Source: Limonium bicolor
Taxonomy: Eukaryota; Streptophyta; Magnoliopsida; Caryophyllales; Plumbaginaceae
NCBI GenBank assembly: GCA_023374045.1
Contig: CM041779.1
Span: forward strand, 145,887,485-145,951,484
Reading direction: 5' to 3'
DNA length: 64,000 bases
Numbering within the stretch: the first letter of the stretch is position 1; each line of letters begins with the position of its first letter. A program made the position numbers and the translations under genes. This document shows positions 31,880-43,077 of the stretch, piece by piece. The notes below the pieces were generated by a model that was not told the origin of the DNA, searched no databases, and saw nothing but the letters and a program-made list of their open reading frames with translations.

Positions 31880-32790
31880 ATGCCTTAGGTTAAAACTTGT
31901 TCGGGCCGCAGAAACAGTACATGAGCTGGAATGGTCCCTAAATCACAAATGGGCCTAGCTTTCTTCAGGCCAGAGAAGATGGTTGCTAAACCGAAAAAGA
32001 TTATATTTTCAGGACTTGTGAGTTATTTGAAGTTCAGGTGGATTTCTTTTTTATGGGCCTAGAACTAATTGGATAATTCAAAATTGGGCCAGAAGAGAAA
32101 TCACCTAAGTCTAGGCTTTTGGGCCGAAGCCCGAACGACTCACATGTTAAACCAAACAGGGTCTCTGGGCCGCAAACAAATAGAGCTGCCAATTCGTGTT
32201 GGGATAGGTTGATGTAGGAGGAGTTCCTATCAATCTCTAGGCTGGGTAGTGGGCCAATCGTACAAGCAAACAGGGCCCACACAAATTCAACATGTCCTCA
32301 CTAGACGTTTAAACCAAACCGGGTATGGGCCAATCCGGAGAGGTGCTTGGGGCATGGGCCCAGGTCACCACAAAGGAATAGGGCATGCACGCTATTCTCT
32401 TTGGGCTTCCCCACTCTTTTCACATCACCTGAAGGTGTGCGTCTACGGTCGGGTCATTGACTGACCAAACAATGGGCTAGGTAAGGGCACTGCCAGGAAA
32501 ACGCTTGGGGCTAAGGCCCAGGTATTAAGGGGGTGTGGTTAGACGACACCCTCCTCTTTTCCCCCATTTATTCACATAACCTAAAAGGTGTGAGTCCCTG
32601 ACAGGGGACCCCCAAACGGGTCCCGGGGTGAAATTGGTTTGCGTGGACCCTCGCTCTCATATGATGCAAGGGTACAAAAATTAAAGTGCGCACGAAAGTA
32701 AACAAGCAGAGTAAATAAAGCCATAAATAAACATTTTCAAGTTAAGCCCTCTTTCCTAAAATTTAACAAGTTAATATTAAAAAGTTGTCC
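31880..32790 (-). promoter_or_regulatory. 5' untranslated region of element E with TGGGCC cluster
   Basis: This stretch between PBS and gag holds roughly ten copies of TGGGCC/T or its complement between about 31940 and 32520. TGGGCY is the known plant site II (TCP factor) motif. No coding content is visible. Whether the sites act is unknown. Confidence 0.45.
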
Positions 32791-32808
32791 CCAGCAGAGT
32801 CGCCAGTC
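32788..32808 (-). promoter_or_regulatory. Primer binding site of element E
   Basis: Just inside the 5' LTR the - strand reads TGGCGACTCTGCTGGGGA. The initial TGG matches a tRNA CCA end. Tat/Ogre elements have been reported with TGGCGACTC-type sites, but I cannot confirm the tRNA from memory. Confidence 0.65.
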
Positions 32809-34604
32809 TGTGAGCCTCGATTTTAAACCCTATCCTATGTGGATTAACTTGATTGGGATCTAATCGGGTTTTAGGTCCACTTATAGCCTAAGATTAATAA
32901 CTATGTCATATAACAATAATTATTAAAACCTAAGCTAGCTCACTGGAACCTATTATGAGTCGCCACCTAATTTTAACCTAGATCAAATTAGGAAAGGAGA
33001 GTTCGGGTTCGGGGGCTTGATATTCGACTTAACTAGGGTTCAAATTACTTTCATTACCCTTCCTAGGTCGTTTTTCCTCTACTTGGTTCAATTACGGCTT
33101 TCTACAAAGTTGTTTTTAACCTAGGTGTGCGCTTCTATTTTTTTTATTTTTTAACGTTTTTTTTTACAGAAAATTAAAGTGGAAATTAAAATTACCTAAA
33201 CTAGGGTTTCGGAGGCAGAATTAGGTCAAATTTTGTTTCCGTCCGTAGCCACGGACCTAATGTCTGAGACCATGGACCCCAGTTAACCTATATGAAAATA
33301 AAAGTCGAATTAAACAGAAAACAGAAAATTGTAAAGTCCGGGGCCACGGACAGGCTGTCCGTGGGCCCGGACATTATTAGAAAACCTAAATTTTTAAAAT
33401 TTAAAAATTCCGCCGCCGTCCGTGGGCGTCCGAGCTTACGGACAGGGAGTCCGGGACCCCGGACATGACGTCCGTGGGTGCGGACCGCCCTCGGACGGCG
33501 GCGCTGAGGCTGTTCCCGAAGGTGTTTTTGGCTCAAATTCTATGGGTGTGTAGCCTGAAAGATGTACAAGACGTTAGGGATTGAAAGTTTTCAATTTGAA
33601 TTCGAATTAAGCACGAAACTTGGTAAACAAGTTATTGGACAGAAGCTTAAACAAACAGCAATACAGAAGCGCACGAATGTTAGTTTGAACCCAAAATTTG
33701 ACAGAGAGTTAATAAGGTCGTGGGGAATTAGAAAAGTAGAGTTGTAACCTGTTTTACCTTCGAATTCAAGATGATTCTTCACACCGGGATTCGTTGAGTG
33801 CTTCGTTGATGGCAGACCCGAAAGGATTTCGAACCAAGCTTCTGGTTGTTGGTTGTTCTTGCTGTTCTTCACGTTTTGGTGGTGTTTTTGTGGGGTTTTG
33901 ATGACTATTGGTGCTTTGGGGATTGGAAAACGTGTTTAGATGGTGATTTCAGGGGATCTTCGGTATGATTTGGGTGGCCGGGTGTTGGAAAACGTGAGAG
34001 AGAGAGAGAGGAGGCTGTGTTTTCTGACTCTCTAGGGTTCTTGAGCATATGAGGTTCTCCTTTTATCCAAAAACCTATCCCCTTATATAGACTTTCTTAA
34101 AGATAAAGAAAATCTAGTAAAAGTAAGATTTTTTGGTATTTTAATTAAAAGACTTCCCAAAGGAATTTTGCTGTGAAATTTTAACCACATGTCAAGGATG
34201 GATATTATGAATTTCCTGAGGTGGAACCGAATTTTTTTAATGTTGGAATATTTTTAAATTGAATTTCTTGTCAGATTCAGTCAGAAATTGCTAGAAAATT
34301 ATTGGAAACTCGAAAAATCAAAATTCCAACGCCATTATGCTTAGAATGTCATCCTCTATCATGGGTTAAAATATCAAAGCGTTTCAAGCTGATTTGGGCA
34401 TCCTTTGGAGGAGAGAGAAAGCTTATAGGAGGTCTCAGGAGCCTTTAAAGATTACCAAAACGCCCCTGAAAATGACGAAGCTGTTCCCCATGCCATGGAA
34501 CGCGCCGATCGAGCCGGAATCCCTCACTACTTGATTAAAATGCCTCTCACAACACCAGCACCCCGTAGACCCTAACCCAGGGGGTCAAAATTTTGGGTAT
34601 AACA
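32809..34604 (-). repeat. 5' LTR of element E
   Basis: It is 1796 bases, TGTGAGCC...GGTATAACA in + orientation, almost identical to 26071-27843. It carries 23 extra bases near 33880. The palindrome cluster is at about 33240-33500. Confidence 0.93.
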
Positions 34605-35123
34605 GGTTGCATGCTTTATCTTGTCTTAGACATAGCAAGTAAACAGATAGCACACAAGCCGAGGGACACCTCGTTAGCAAGCAGGTCACAAGAAAGATTG
34701 TACCGTTCACCGTCGCCTGTCGTTTGTTTAACCTTCTCCGGGGTCCCAATTCACAAACCTAAAACATTGATTCATTTTTAGGCCATTAGTTATTTGCACC
34801 TTACTTAACTCACTTAGTCCCTAAAGATTCCCATTCGATACCCTCTTAAGTCTTTGCCACTTATCCTTATAAACTTAACTTTAAACATTAAGGTTTATAC
34901 TTAACATAACTTATTCCCTTAGGCTCTTAGGGTCCTAATCATTACTACCCGACCAATGGAATACCTTACTACCCATTAACATCCTTAGAATTTAAAATTT
35001 CTTTTTTTTTGGTTTTGGCTCGACCGATCTTACCGACCGACCTTACCCAAGGTCGGTCCATTCCAGAACATATTACCGTTTGATAATTCTACCCCGACCG
35101 ACCTTACAAGTCCGGTCCCCAAG
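34605..35123 (-). repeat. 5' LTR of element A, distal fragment cut off at 35123
   Basis: After the second GGTTG the sequence continues the A LTR, matching 15534-16050. It stops inside the GACCGACC cluster at GGTCCCCAAG. About 2.6 kb of LTR is missing; the next base belongs to element C pol. Confidence 0.9.
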
Positions 35124-35538
35124 ATATCGAATCCCATTTCCACATGGGTATATCCAATGGTTGCAACATGCCTCCAGCTTTCTTGTGCTAAAATTTAACC
35201 TTTTGACATGTTAAGCACTTCGACACATGTTCAGCTATCTCCTTTTTCATGCTTGGCCACCAAAAATGTTTCTTCAAATCTTTATACAACTTGTTTCCTC
35301 CTGGATGTATGGAATAAGCAGAGTTATGAGCTTCCTGCATCAACTTCCTTTTAATATCGCCACATGAATCTGGTATACACCATCTCCCACGAAACCTCAA
35401 ACTACCATCGTCATCAATCTTAAAATATGGGGCTTCTCCTTTTTCCACTTTTCCCTTTATTTTCCGTAGTTTCTCATCCTCTTGTTGATGATGCAAAATT
35501 TCCTTGTAAATGTCGAGGAATACGTTCATACTAGCCAA
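35124..35538 (-). pseudogene. Element C integrase, N-terminal fragment
   Basis: It contains HPGGNKLYKDLKKHFWW and CLTCQKVKF of the integrase zinc finger. An in-frame TAG follows, then the GGMLQPLDIP segment, and it stops at KWDSIS at the junction with element A's LTR. The catalytic core is absent. Confidence 0.88.
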
Positions 35539-36066
35539 TTTCTCTATCCACCTCCCCCGTTGTTACCACCTCGAGGCTCAACCTCTTGAAATCTTGTACC
35601 AACTCATCAGGTAATATCCAATTAGCCTCTCCCTCGTGACTCCGCTTTTGACTTAAGGCGTCTGCCACCACGTTGGCTTTGCCTTCATGGTATAGGATCT
35701 CTAGATCATAATCTATAATAAGTTCCAACCATCTCCTTTGCCTCATATTAAGCTTTTTTTGAGTGAAAATATATTTCAAGCTCTTGCGATCCGTGTAAAT
35801 CTTACAAGAAGTTCCATACAAATAATGCCTCTAAATTTCAAGGCAAAAACAGCTGCAAGTTCCAAATCATGAGTAGGGTATCTTGTCTCATAGCTCTTCA
35901 ACTGTCGAGAGGCATAGGCGATGACCTTGCCATTCTGCATCAACACACACCCTAATCTATATTTAGACGCATCACTATATACTTCGAACCCTTCTGCGCC
36001 ACAGGGCAACGTGAGAATTGGTGTTGTGGTTAACCTCTCCTTCAAAATCTGAAAAGCTTTCCACAA
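35531..36066 (-). pseudogene. Element C RNase H
   Basis: Two overlapping frames cover [26 protein letters not shown] and, after a frameshift near 35820, [11 protein letters not shown] and [15 protein letters not shown]. Unlike element A the C-terminal spacer is intact. Confidence 0.87.
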
Positions 36067-37003
36067 TCTTCATCCCACTTATACCACACTTCCTTCTTCA
36101 TTAGATTCGTGAGCGGTCTCGCAATTTTAGCGAAATCTTGAACAAACTTCCCATAGTATCCAGCTATCCCAAGAAAACTTCGAACTTCTCGAACATTCGT
36201 TGGCCTGGGCCAATCCTTAACAGCCTGAATTTTAGCCGGGTCAACCGAAATTCCATCTCCGGTTACCACATGTCCTAAAAACGATACTTCCTTGTGCCAA
36301 AAATCACACTTAGATAATTTGGCGTACAGTTTCTTCTCCCTCAAAACCTGTAGAACTTGCCGCAGATGATCAGCATGTTGCTCCTCATCCTTTGAGTACA
36401 CCAATATGTCATCAATAAATACCACTACAAACTTGTCAAGGAATTGGCTGAAAATCCGATTCATTAAATCCATAAATACTGCCGGTGCATTTGTTAGCCC
36501 AAATGGCATAACCACATACTCATAATGACCATACCTAGTTCGAAAGGCTGTCTTTGGTATATCCTTCTCTGCTATCTTTAACTGATGATAGCTGGATCTT
36601 AAATCAATCTTAGAAAATACTTTAGCTCCTTGTAGCTGGTCGAACAAGTCATCAATCCTAGGCAGAGGATATTTATTCTTGATTGTGATGTTATTTAATT
36701 CCCTGTAATCAATGCAAAGACGCAAACTTCCATCCTTCTTTCTTACAAACAATACTGGGGCTCCCCACGGAGAAGCACTCGGTCGTATATAACCTTTCTC
36801 TAAAAGTTCCTCCAACTGTTTCTTTAACTCATTCATCTCATTCGGGGCCATCCTATAAGGATGCTTAGAAATTCGAGTTGTTCCTGGTACCAAATCTATA
36901 GTGAACTCAATCTCACGGTCGGGTGGAAGCCCGGGAATTTTTTCTGAAAAAACATTCGGAAACTCCCTGACTACTGGAAGATCCTCAAGTGTGGATGACT
37001 TAT
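36042..37003 (-). CDS. Element C reverse transcriptase
   Basis: A long open frame with all RT motifs: [45 protein letters not shown] and the catalytic [13 protein letters not shown]. It then runs into the connection domain ([12 protein letters not shown]). The first 22 bases of the open frame (37004-37025) belong to the LTR of element D. The frame is intact here, which makes C better preserved than A in this domain. Confidence 0.92.
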
Positions 37004-38555
37004 TGATAAGTGTCCAAATGAGCATGATTTATAGGTGTATTCCATATATAATATTAGCACTTTTCTTGCTCATTTCTCCACTTCGGTTAGTTTTCCTCTA
37101 GTTTATGTTTTATTGTTTATCTCACAAATTTATTGGTTTAACATGAGGAAAACCAAGCTGGAAGTAAAGTAGACGAAGAGACGAACACATAGACGCAAAC
37201 GGCTCAAAAACGGAGCCCAAACGAAGAATCTAGAGCCGATCGAAGTTGGAAGGAATAAGTCACGACTGCGACGTCGAGATAACAAGCGGACAACACATAT
37301 GGGGCAACCGCCCCCTAAGTGGCGGACAAGAGAGGGGTAACCGCCTGGCGGACAAGAGAGGGGTAACCGCCCCCTAAGTGGCGGACATGAGAGGAGGAGA
37401 CCGCCTCCTAATGAGCGGTTCCTCAGTCGCGACCAGTTTCTTCTTCGCCCCTCGTCTGCAACTTATCTGCAACTCGCCCACTCGTCCACTGTCTGCGCCT
37501 ACCTTAATTCACGCCGTGTTCAGCTGTCTGTCCCCTGCAATAAATGAGCAATCAGTAAAATCAAGCCGCCTCAATCAATTGCTCACGCGTCTGTTATCTC
37601 CTTTGCTGCTTCTTCCTTTTTCTATATAAACCCACGAGCTTCACCCAATAAATCATTCATGAATTCACCAATCCATCCACGACCACTTCACCACACGCCA
37701 TCTCATTTCTCTTCTCTCGCCTTCTCCATTTTATTTATTTTACAGTCCACCAAATTCACCTCTAGCCCTACGTATACAAATAGCAGAGTGAGCCGGAGTG
37801 ATTACGGATGATTTCTATTACTCTTGTCTCTGTCTTTCTATTTAATATGTTAGGCTAGTTTACGTACGCTCTGGGAATGGTTATTATATATTTGTATTAA
37901 TTATGCTATATTTTTACTGGTTTAATTTATATACAGTTGTTACGCTTAAAGGTTATTACGCACCTTTTAATAAATGTCATGAGTTTATTAAATTGCTTTC
38001 CTAAGTCTATTTTGATCAGACCAGGTGATAAATAGACAGGTTAATTAAGGCGTAAAACTGGAGGAAACTTGTTATGATTTAATAAGTTAGTATTCAGTTG
38101 CAAATGTAATTCCTCAATACTCCTCTGCCGTTCGCAGGCTTTTGCTTGAACCTTGATTAGAACCTTGCATTACAGGTGAACGAGTTCTTATGAGGCTATG
38201 ACTTAGTCCTTAAGATAATTACAGGAACCTTGCCAAATTATTAAACCAGTAGAGATAGCTTAATTATGCAGATTATATTAACCTGACCCAGAGTTCCATT
38301 TTATTTATCTGTCAACTTAGTTTATTTTATCTTTTCTTTTTTTTATTTTACAAGTCAATTAATCCACCCCCCTCTTGTGACACGCTTAGGTACTATTATA
38401 TGTACATTACTCCCACGGTTCGACATCCGGTTCCTTACATTTTCACTATACTACTGCGACCGGGATTTATTTGCAGCCCGACGTTATTTTGGGTTTTAAT
38501 TTCTTTCTTTTATGTTAATTACACCTGTTCTAACCACTCATTTATAACGTCTGCA
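37004..38555 (+). repeat. 5' LTR of element D
   Basis: It is 1552 bases and matches 40560-42112. A cluster of GGCGGAC/GGTAACCGCC motifs lies at about 37285-37430. The sequence TCTATATAAACCC near 37622 is a plausible TATA box for the element promoter. Confidence 0.92.
37285..37430. repeat. GGCGGAC/ACCGCC palindrome cluster in LTR D
   Basis: Three units of about 35 bases carry GGCGGACAAGAGAGGGG and TAACCGCC, which can pair. The copy in the other LTR is at about 40850-40975. Confidence 0.75.
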
Positions 38556-38558
38556 AAA

Positions 38559-38576
38559 TGGCGCCGTTGCCGGGAA
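38559..38576 (+). promoter_or_regulatory. Primer binding site, tRNA-Asp type (element D)
   Basis: Three bases after the LTR, TGGCGCCGTTGCCGGGAA matches the complement of the plant tRNA-Asp 3' end with one mismatch. It is the same primer type as the Athila element at 12963-12980. Confidence 0.9.
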
Positions 38577-38786
38577 CTAGTTTATTCTAGTCCCTAAGCC
38601 CCGGATTATTCACTTGTATTATTAGAATATTTTGTTTATATTATTTTTGTTTGTTGTTTATATTTATTATCTTTTATATTTTGTTTATATTATTATTATG
38701 TTTGTTTCTAATCATTTTATTTTCTAATCTGTTTCAGTAATTTTGTTTTATATACAAAAACACAAAAAAAAATCTGTACACGGCAA

Positions 38787-38930
38787 ATGGAAGAAGCGTT
38801 TGAATTTTGGCAGGATTTATACTGCTCCGTATGTGGAGGAGCTCATGATTATGAGGATTGTCTCATATTTCAAGAGCAACTCTGGTTAGAAGATCAACCA
38901 GACTACCTGGGAGAATCGCTCAACTACTAG
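38787..38930 (+). CDS. Small zinc-knuckle protein of element D
   Basis: This 47-codon frame starts ATGGAAGAAGCG and encodes CSVCGGAHDYEDC (CX2CX3HX4C). It closely resembles the Athila gag knuckle CSQCGDAHEYEDC at about 11630. It ends with TAG at 38928-38930. A second frame at 38858-39370 overlaps it and continues with acidic sequence (for example NDK-free DIYILENEEKELPPPPTK); a frameshift may link the two. The element seems to have kept only the RNA-binding knuckle of gag. Confidence 0.6.
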   Translation: MEEAFEFWQDLYCSVCGGAHDYEDCLIFQEQLWLEDQPDYLGESLNY

Positions 38931-39370
38931 AGCAATCAATGAGCGAAACAGTTCAAGAGGTAGAACACCCCACTACAAACGAGCCATTCATAGAGACTCC
39001 TCCCTCTAAAATCAATTACCGCTATTTTCCATCCTTCTCTATAATATACCCAGACAATAAGGATATTTACATCCTCGAAAATGAAGAGAAGGAATTGCCA
39101 CCACCTCCCACCAAAATATCCAAACAAAACGCCACTATCACTTTCAAAGAATCAGTTCTCTCTGAAGATGATATCAAGCGTTCATTCTACAAGCCTCACC
39201 TACAAGAGGAGGAAGTTTACATCCTCCAATTTGACGAAGACATAGCATCACCGCCGGGTCTTCTGTTAGAACTACGTTCCCGGCATTACCTCCTCAAACA
39301 CCTGATTTTGTGGAGTATTAATTTTCTTATTTTATATGCCGAGGTAACGTTTTGTTTTGATCCAGGATAA
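38858..39370 (+). CDS. Acidic, proline-rich ORF of element D
   Basis: It has 170 codons; from about 38935 the sequence is acidic with repeated YIL(E/Q)-type motifs. The last 30 residues are hydrophobic (LKHLILWSINFLILY). I do not recognise a domain. It may be a decayed or frameshifted continuation of the knuckle ORF, or chance. Confidence 0.4.
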   Translation: MSHISRATLVRRSTRLPGRIAQLLEQSMSETVQEVEHPTTNEPFIETPPSKINYRYFPSFSIIYPDNKDIYILENEEKELPPPPTKISKQNATITFKESVLSEDDIKRSFYKPHLQEEEVYILQFDEDIASPPGLLLELRSRHYLLKHLILWSINFLILYAEVTFCFDPG

Positions 39371-40559
39371 CGAGCAGGCGTCTAGCCAAAGACGTTAAAG
39401 AAGGGCAGCTTCCTGGGAGGCAACCCGGGTGTACTTTAATTTTATTTTGCTTTTTAGCTCTTTTTAATTTCCAGGTTCTCTTTAAATTTTATTTTTTGCT
39501 AAACTTTAAACCCCGTTTTCAGTATGGTTGCTTCTAGTGTTTTATGCAGGTGCACCTTCATGTGGACACCGCAACCAAGCTACGCTACTTGAGGCTGAAG
39601 CTCAAGTGTGGGGGAACTCCTTTAACGACTAGCAAGAATAATATCAGGGGAGTACCAGATTCTTTAATTATGCTTTTATTTAAATAAAAATTGCAGAGGA
39701 GCGTTTATGTGCTTAAATGTTTATTTGTGACCTTTGTGTTTTCTCTATTTTATCTACTTACCGAAAAGGTCTTCTGAAACCTTCCCTTGTTTTTCTGGTG
39801 AACAATGAGGACATTGTTCAATTTAAGTGTGGGGGAGTGTGCCCTTTTCGGTGACACTTTGTGCTTAAATATTTAATCTCTCTCCTTATCTTTCGTTTGT
39901 CCAATTCAATATTATGGACCCTTTATATGTAGGTTGTTCTCTTTAAGAATAAATAATGTTATGAATTGTAGGATAAATGGTACAAATTTTAAAATTTTGA
40001 TTACTTTCGAGGAGCATTTTATATGCGGTGTGACCAAATAATCTGCAAATGGTTGGATTTTATTGCTCAGGGTTTCTTTCTGTCTTCTCTCTTAGGGATT
40101 GCTAAGGGGTGCTTTTCTGTTAAAAAAAAAAGAATACAAAAAATAAGAGACTTGCGAGACACCATTGGTAACCAACAAAGAGAGTTGAGTGTTCTTAAAT
40201 ACAAAGGCGTAATGCCTACATTTTCTCATCCCTTATGCAAAAGTGAAACAAATGCATAAATCTATTTTTCCTTTTGTTTTCTCCTGAATGCCCATTCTTG
40301 AGAAAAGTTGGCCGTGGTAAAAGTTCTCAGAGTCACCTAAAAGAAACATTGAAGTACCTTGGATCATACCCCGAAACTCTATATTTTATTTTTACCCTGA
40401 GCACACCTATGCCACCAGCAGTTAATTTTTCACACTCCTCAATAAGTTTAAAGATCATGTTTATCCTACCCTTCATAATAATATTTGTTAGTATTGAGCA
40501 TTCCCTACTTGGGTACGTAGTTTTGCTTGAGGACAAGCAAAAAGATAAGTGTGGGGGTG
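39371..40559 (+). other. 3' interior of element D with polypurine tract
   Basis: It has GGGAGGCAACCCGG near 39418 and three copies of AAGTGTGGGGG (near 39605, 39825 and 40547). The last one abuts the 3' LTR at 40560 and fits the polypurine tract. TTGAGGACAAGC precedes it, as in many Athila-type ends. No gene is visible. Confidence 0.75.
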
Positions 40560-42112
40560 TGATAAGTGTCCAAATGAGCATGATTTATAGGTGTATTCCA
40601 TATATAATATTAGCACTTTTCTTGCTCATTTCTCCACTTCGGTTAGTTTTCCTCTAGTTTATGTTTTATTGTTTATCTCACAAATTTATTGGTTTAACAT
40701 GAGGAAAACCAAGCTGGAAGTAAAGTAGACGAAGAGTCGAACACATAGACGCAAACGGCTCAGAAAACGGAGCCCAAACGAAGAATCTAGAGCCGGTCGA
40801 AGTTGGAAGGAATAAGTCACGACTGCGACGTCGAGATAACAAGCGGACAACACATATGGGGCAACCGCCCCCTAAGTGGCGGACAAGAGAGGGGTAACCG
40901 CCTGGCGGACAAGAGAGGGGTAACCGCCCCCTAAGTGGCGGACAGGAGAGGAGGAGACCGCCTCCTAATGAGCGGTTCCTCAGTCGCGACCAGTTTCTTC
41001 TTCGCCCGTCGTCTGCAACTTATCTGCAACTCGCCCACTCGTCCACTGTCTGCGCCTACCTTAATTCACGCCTGTGTTCAGCTGTCTGTCCCCTGCAATA
41101 AATGAGCAATCAGTAAAATCAAGCCGCCTCAATCAATTGCTCACGCGTCTATTATCTCCTTTGCTGCTTCTTCCTTTTTCTATATAAACCCACGAGCTTC
41201 ACCCAATAAATCATTCACGAATTCCCCAATCCATCCACGACCACTTCACCACGCGCCATCTCATTTCTCTTCTCTCGCCTTCTCCATTTTATTTATTTTA
41301 CAGTCCATCAATTTCACCTCTAGCCCTACGTATACAAAATAGCAGAGTGAGCCGGAGTGATTACGGATGATTTCTATTACTCTTGTCTCTGTCTTCTATT
41401 TAATATGTTAGGCTAGTTTACGTACGCTCTGGGAATGGTTATTATATATTTGTATTAATTATGCTATATTTTTACTGGTTTAATTTATATACAGTTTGTT
41501 ACGCTTAAAGGTTATTACGCACCTTTTTAAAATGTCATGAGTTTATTAAATTGCTTTCCTAAGTCTATTTTGATCAGACCAGGTGATAAATAGACAGGTT
41601 AATTAAGGCGTAAAACTGGAGGAAACTTGTTATGATTTAATAAGTTAGTATTCAGTTGCAAATGTAATTCCTCAATACTCCTCTGCCGTTCGCAGGCTTT
41701 TGCTTGAACCTTGATTAGAACCTTGCATTACAGGTGAACGAGTTCTTATGAGGCTATGACTTAGTCCTTAAGATAATTACAGGAACCTTGCCAAATTATT
41801 AAACCAGTAGAGATAGCTTAATTATGCAGATTTATTAACCTGACCCAGAGTTCCATTTTATTTATCTGTCAACTTAGTTTATTTTATCTTTTCTTTTTTT
41901 TATTTACAAGTCAATTAATCCACCCCCCTCTTGTGACACGCTTAGGTACTATTATATGTACATTACTCCCACGGTTCGACATCCGGTTGCTTACATTTTC
42001 ACTATACTACTGCGACCGGGATTTATTTGCAGCCCGACGTTATTTTTGGGTTTTAATTTCTTTCTTTTATGTTAATTACACCTGTTCTAACCACTCATTT
42101 ATAACGTCTGCA
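40560..42112 (+). repeat. 3' LTR of element D
   Basis: It is 1553 bases and matches 37004-38555 with only scattered differences, including the GGCGGAC cluster at about 40850-40975. Confidence 0.92.
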
Positions 42113-42720
42113 CTTATGTTCTAGTGCTGATTTTTCTTCTTGAACATAACACATATAAACTGACTCCCCTTTTCGCAACTCCTTTAAGAACTTTAAGGCA
42201 GGAATGACCTTTACCCTTTGCTTAGCTCCTTCACATGTGTGTGACACTCTCTTCCCCTTCTTCCAACATAAGCTAATCTTTTGTTTTTCACAATCTATGC
42301 GTCCCTTGTGTTTACTCAACCAATCCATCCCCAAGATTATACTGAAATCTTTCAAATCAAACTCTATCATATCCATCTCAAATTCTCTACCCTCTATGGT
42401 TATTTTTACTCCTTCTATCTTCCTAGTACACCCTACCACTCTTCCCGTAGGTGTAGAAACAGAAATTTCAACTTCTATATCAGGGACTACTCCTACCTTC
42501 TTTAAGAACTCAGAGGATATAAAAGAACAGGTTGCACCGGAATCAAATAATACTTTAGCACTAGTTCCAAGAACTGGAAAAGTACCTGTAATGACGCCCC
42601 CTTCTTGTTGAGATTCAGCCTCCGTCTTGCTAATTACGTTGATATATCCCTGATTCTTATAGCCTCCTCCTTTTAGTACCTCCACTTTCATATTGTATTG
42701 ACTTCCCCTGATTATTCCCT
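42113..42720 (-). CDS. Element C protease
   Basis: The frame has the retropepsin active site VLFDSGATCSF near 42540 and SIILGMDWLSKHKGRIDC near 42310, the usual Tekay-like layout. It ends at EHK, where element D is inserted, and continues in frame into RT after D. A frameshift near 42700 separates it from the gag knuckle frame. Confidence 0.88.
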
Positions 42721-43077
42721 TGTCCACCCATATTACCTCTTGGACCATTATAATTATTCCTCTGTCCATTTTGATTATTCAGCTGTACTCCACCTTGGTT
42801 GCCATGGTTGTTCTGGTTATTGAAATTCCCAGTTATAGCAGGTCTGGCTACTTGATCAGTACCTCCTTCCATTCTTCTTACCTTACACTCGTAGGCTCTA
42901 TGGCCTAGCTTCCCACAGTTAAAACACTTTACCAACCTTCCTTCACAATCTTCACCCGGATGATTCCTTCCACAAATCTTGCAATAAAAGTATCTAGTTC
43001 CTTTATCGTTGAATCGCCGTCCCGGGTAATTGGGTCTGGCTCCCCCACTTGGTCTAGCTTCTACTTTAGTCCTCTTA
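42657..43077 (-). CDS. Element C gag, zinc-knuckle part
   Basis: It encodes CKICGRNHPGEDC and CFNCGKLGHRAYEC, followed by an asparagine/glycine/glutamine-rich tail. Upstream it begins RTKVEARPSGG right at the TCTTA duplication of the TRIM. Its continuation is the gag core at 45979. Unlike element A there is no intron between the gag segments. Confidence 0.87.

Larger units (their letters stand above)
26071..34604 (-). mobile_element. Element E: complete non-autonomous Tat-type LTR retrotransposon
   Basis: LTRs lie at 26071-27843 and 32809-34604, flanked by GGTTG on both sides (26066-26070, 34605-34609). The empty site CCGGTTGCATG is visible in A's other LTR at 15531-15541. The 4965-base interior has a PBS next to the right LTR, a gag-like ORF, several tandem-repeat arrays and a purine tract next to the left LTR. 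There is no protease, RT or integrase, so it needs enzymes from a relative. The LTRs are very similar apart from a 23-base indel near 33880, so the insertion is young. Confidence 0.92.
14460..35123 (-). mobile_element. Element A: Tekay-like chromovirus with AlkB exon
   Basis: This is a Ty3/gypsy element on the - strand. It has a 3' LTR at 14460-18680, pol at 18992-22340, an intron-broken gag at 23368-24760, a tRNA-iMet PBS at 24978-24989 and a 5' LTR from 24994 that is split by element E and cut off at 35123. The two LTR copies differ by only a few bases over their shared first kilobase, so the insertion is recent. Even so the coding region carries several stops, mostly CAG-to-TAG or TGG-to-TAG changes compatible with cytosine deamination, and at least four frameshifts. 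Confidence 0.9.
37004..42112 (+). mobile_element. Element D: non-autonomous Athila-derived LTR element
   Basis: LTRs are at 37004-38555 and 40560-42112, both TGATAAGTGTCC...AACGTCTGCA, flanked by CTTAT (36999-37003, 42113-42117). A tRNA-Asp type PBS follows the left LTR and a GTGTGGGGG purine tract precedes the right LTR. The interior is only 2.0 kb and has a tiny zinc-knuckle ORF, a CTTCCTGGGAGGCAACCCGG motif near 39409 and repeated AAGTGTGGGGG motifs, all familiar from Athila-type elements. There is no pol. The LTRs are nearly identical, so it moved recently. Confidence 0.92.
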
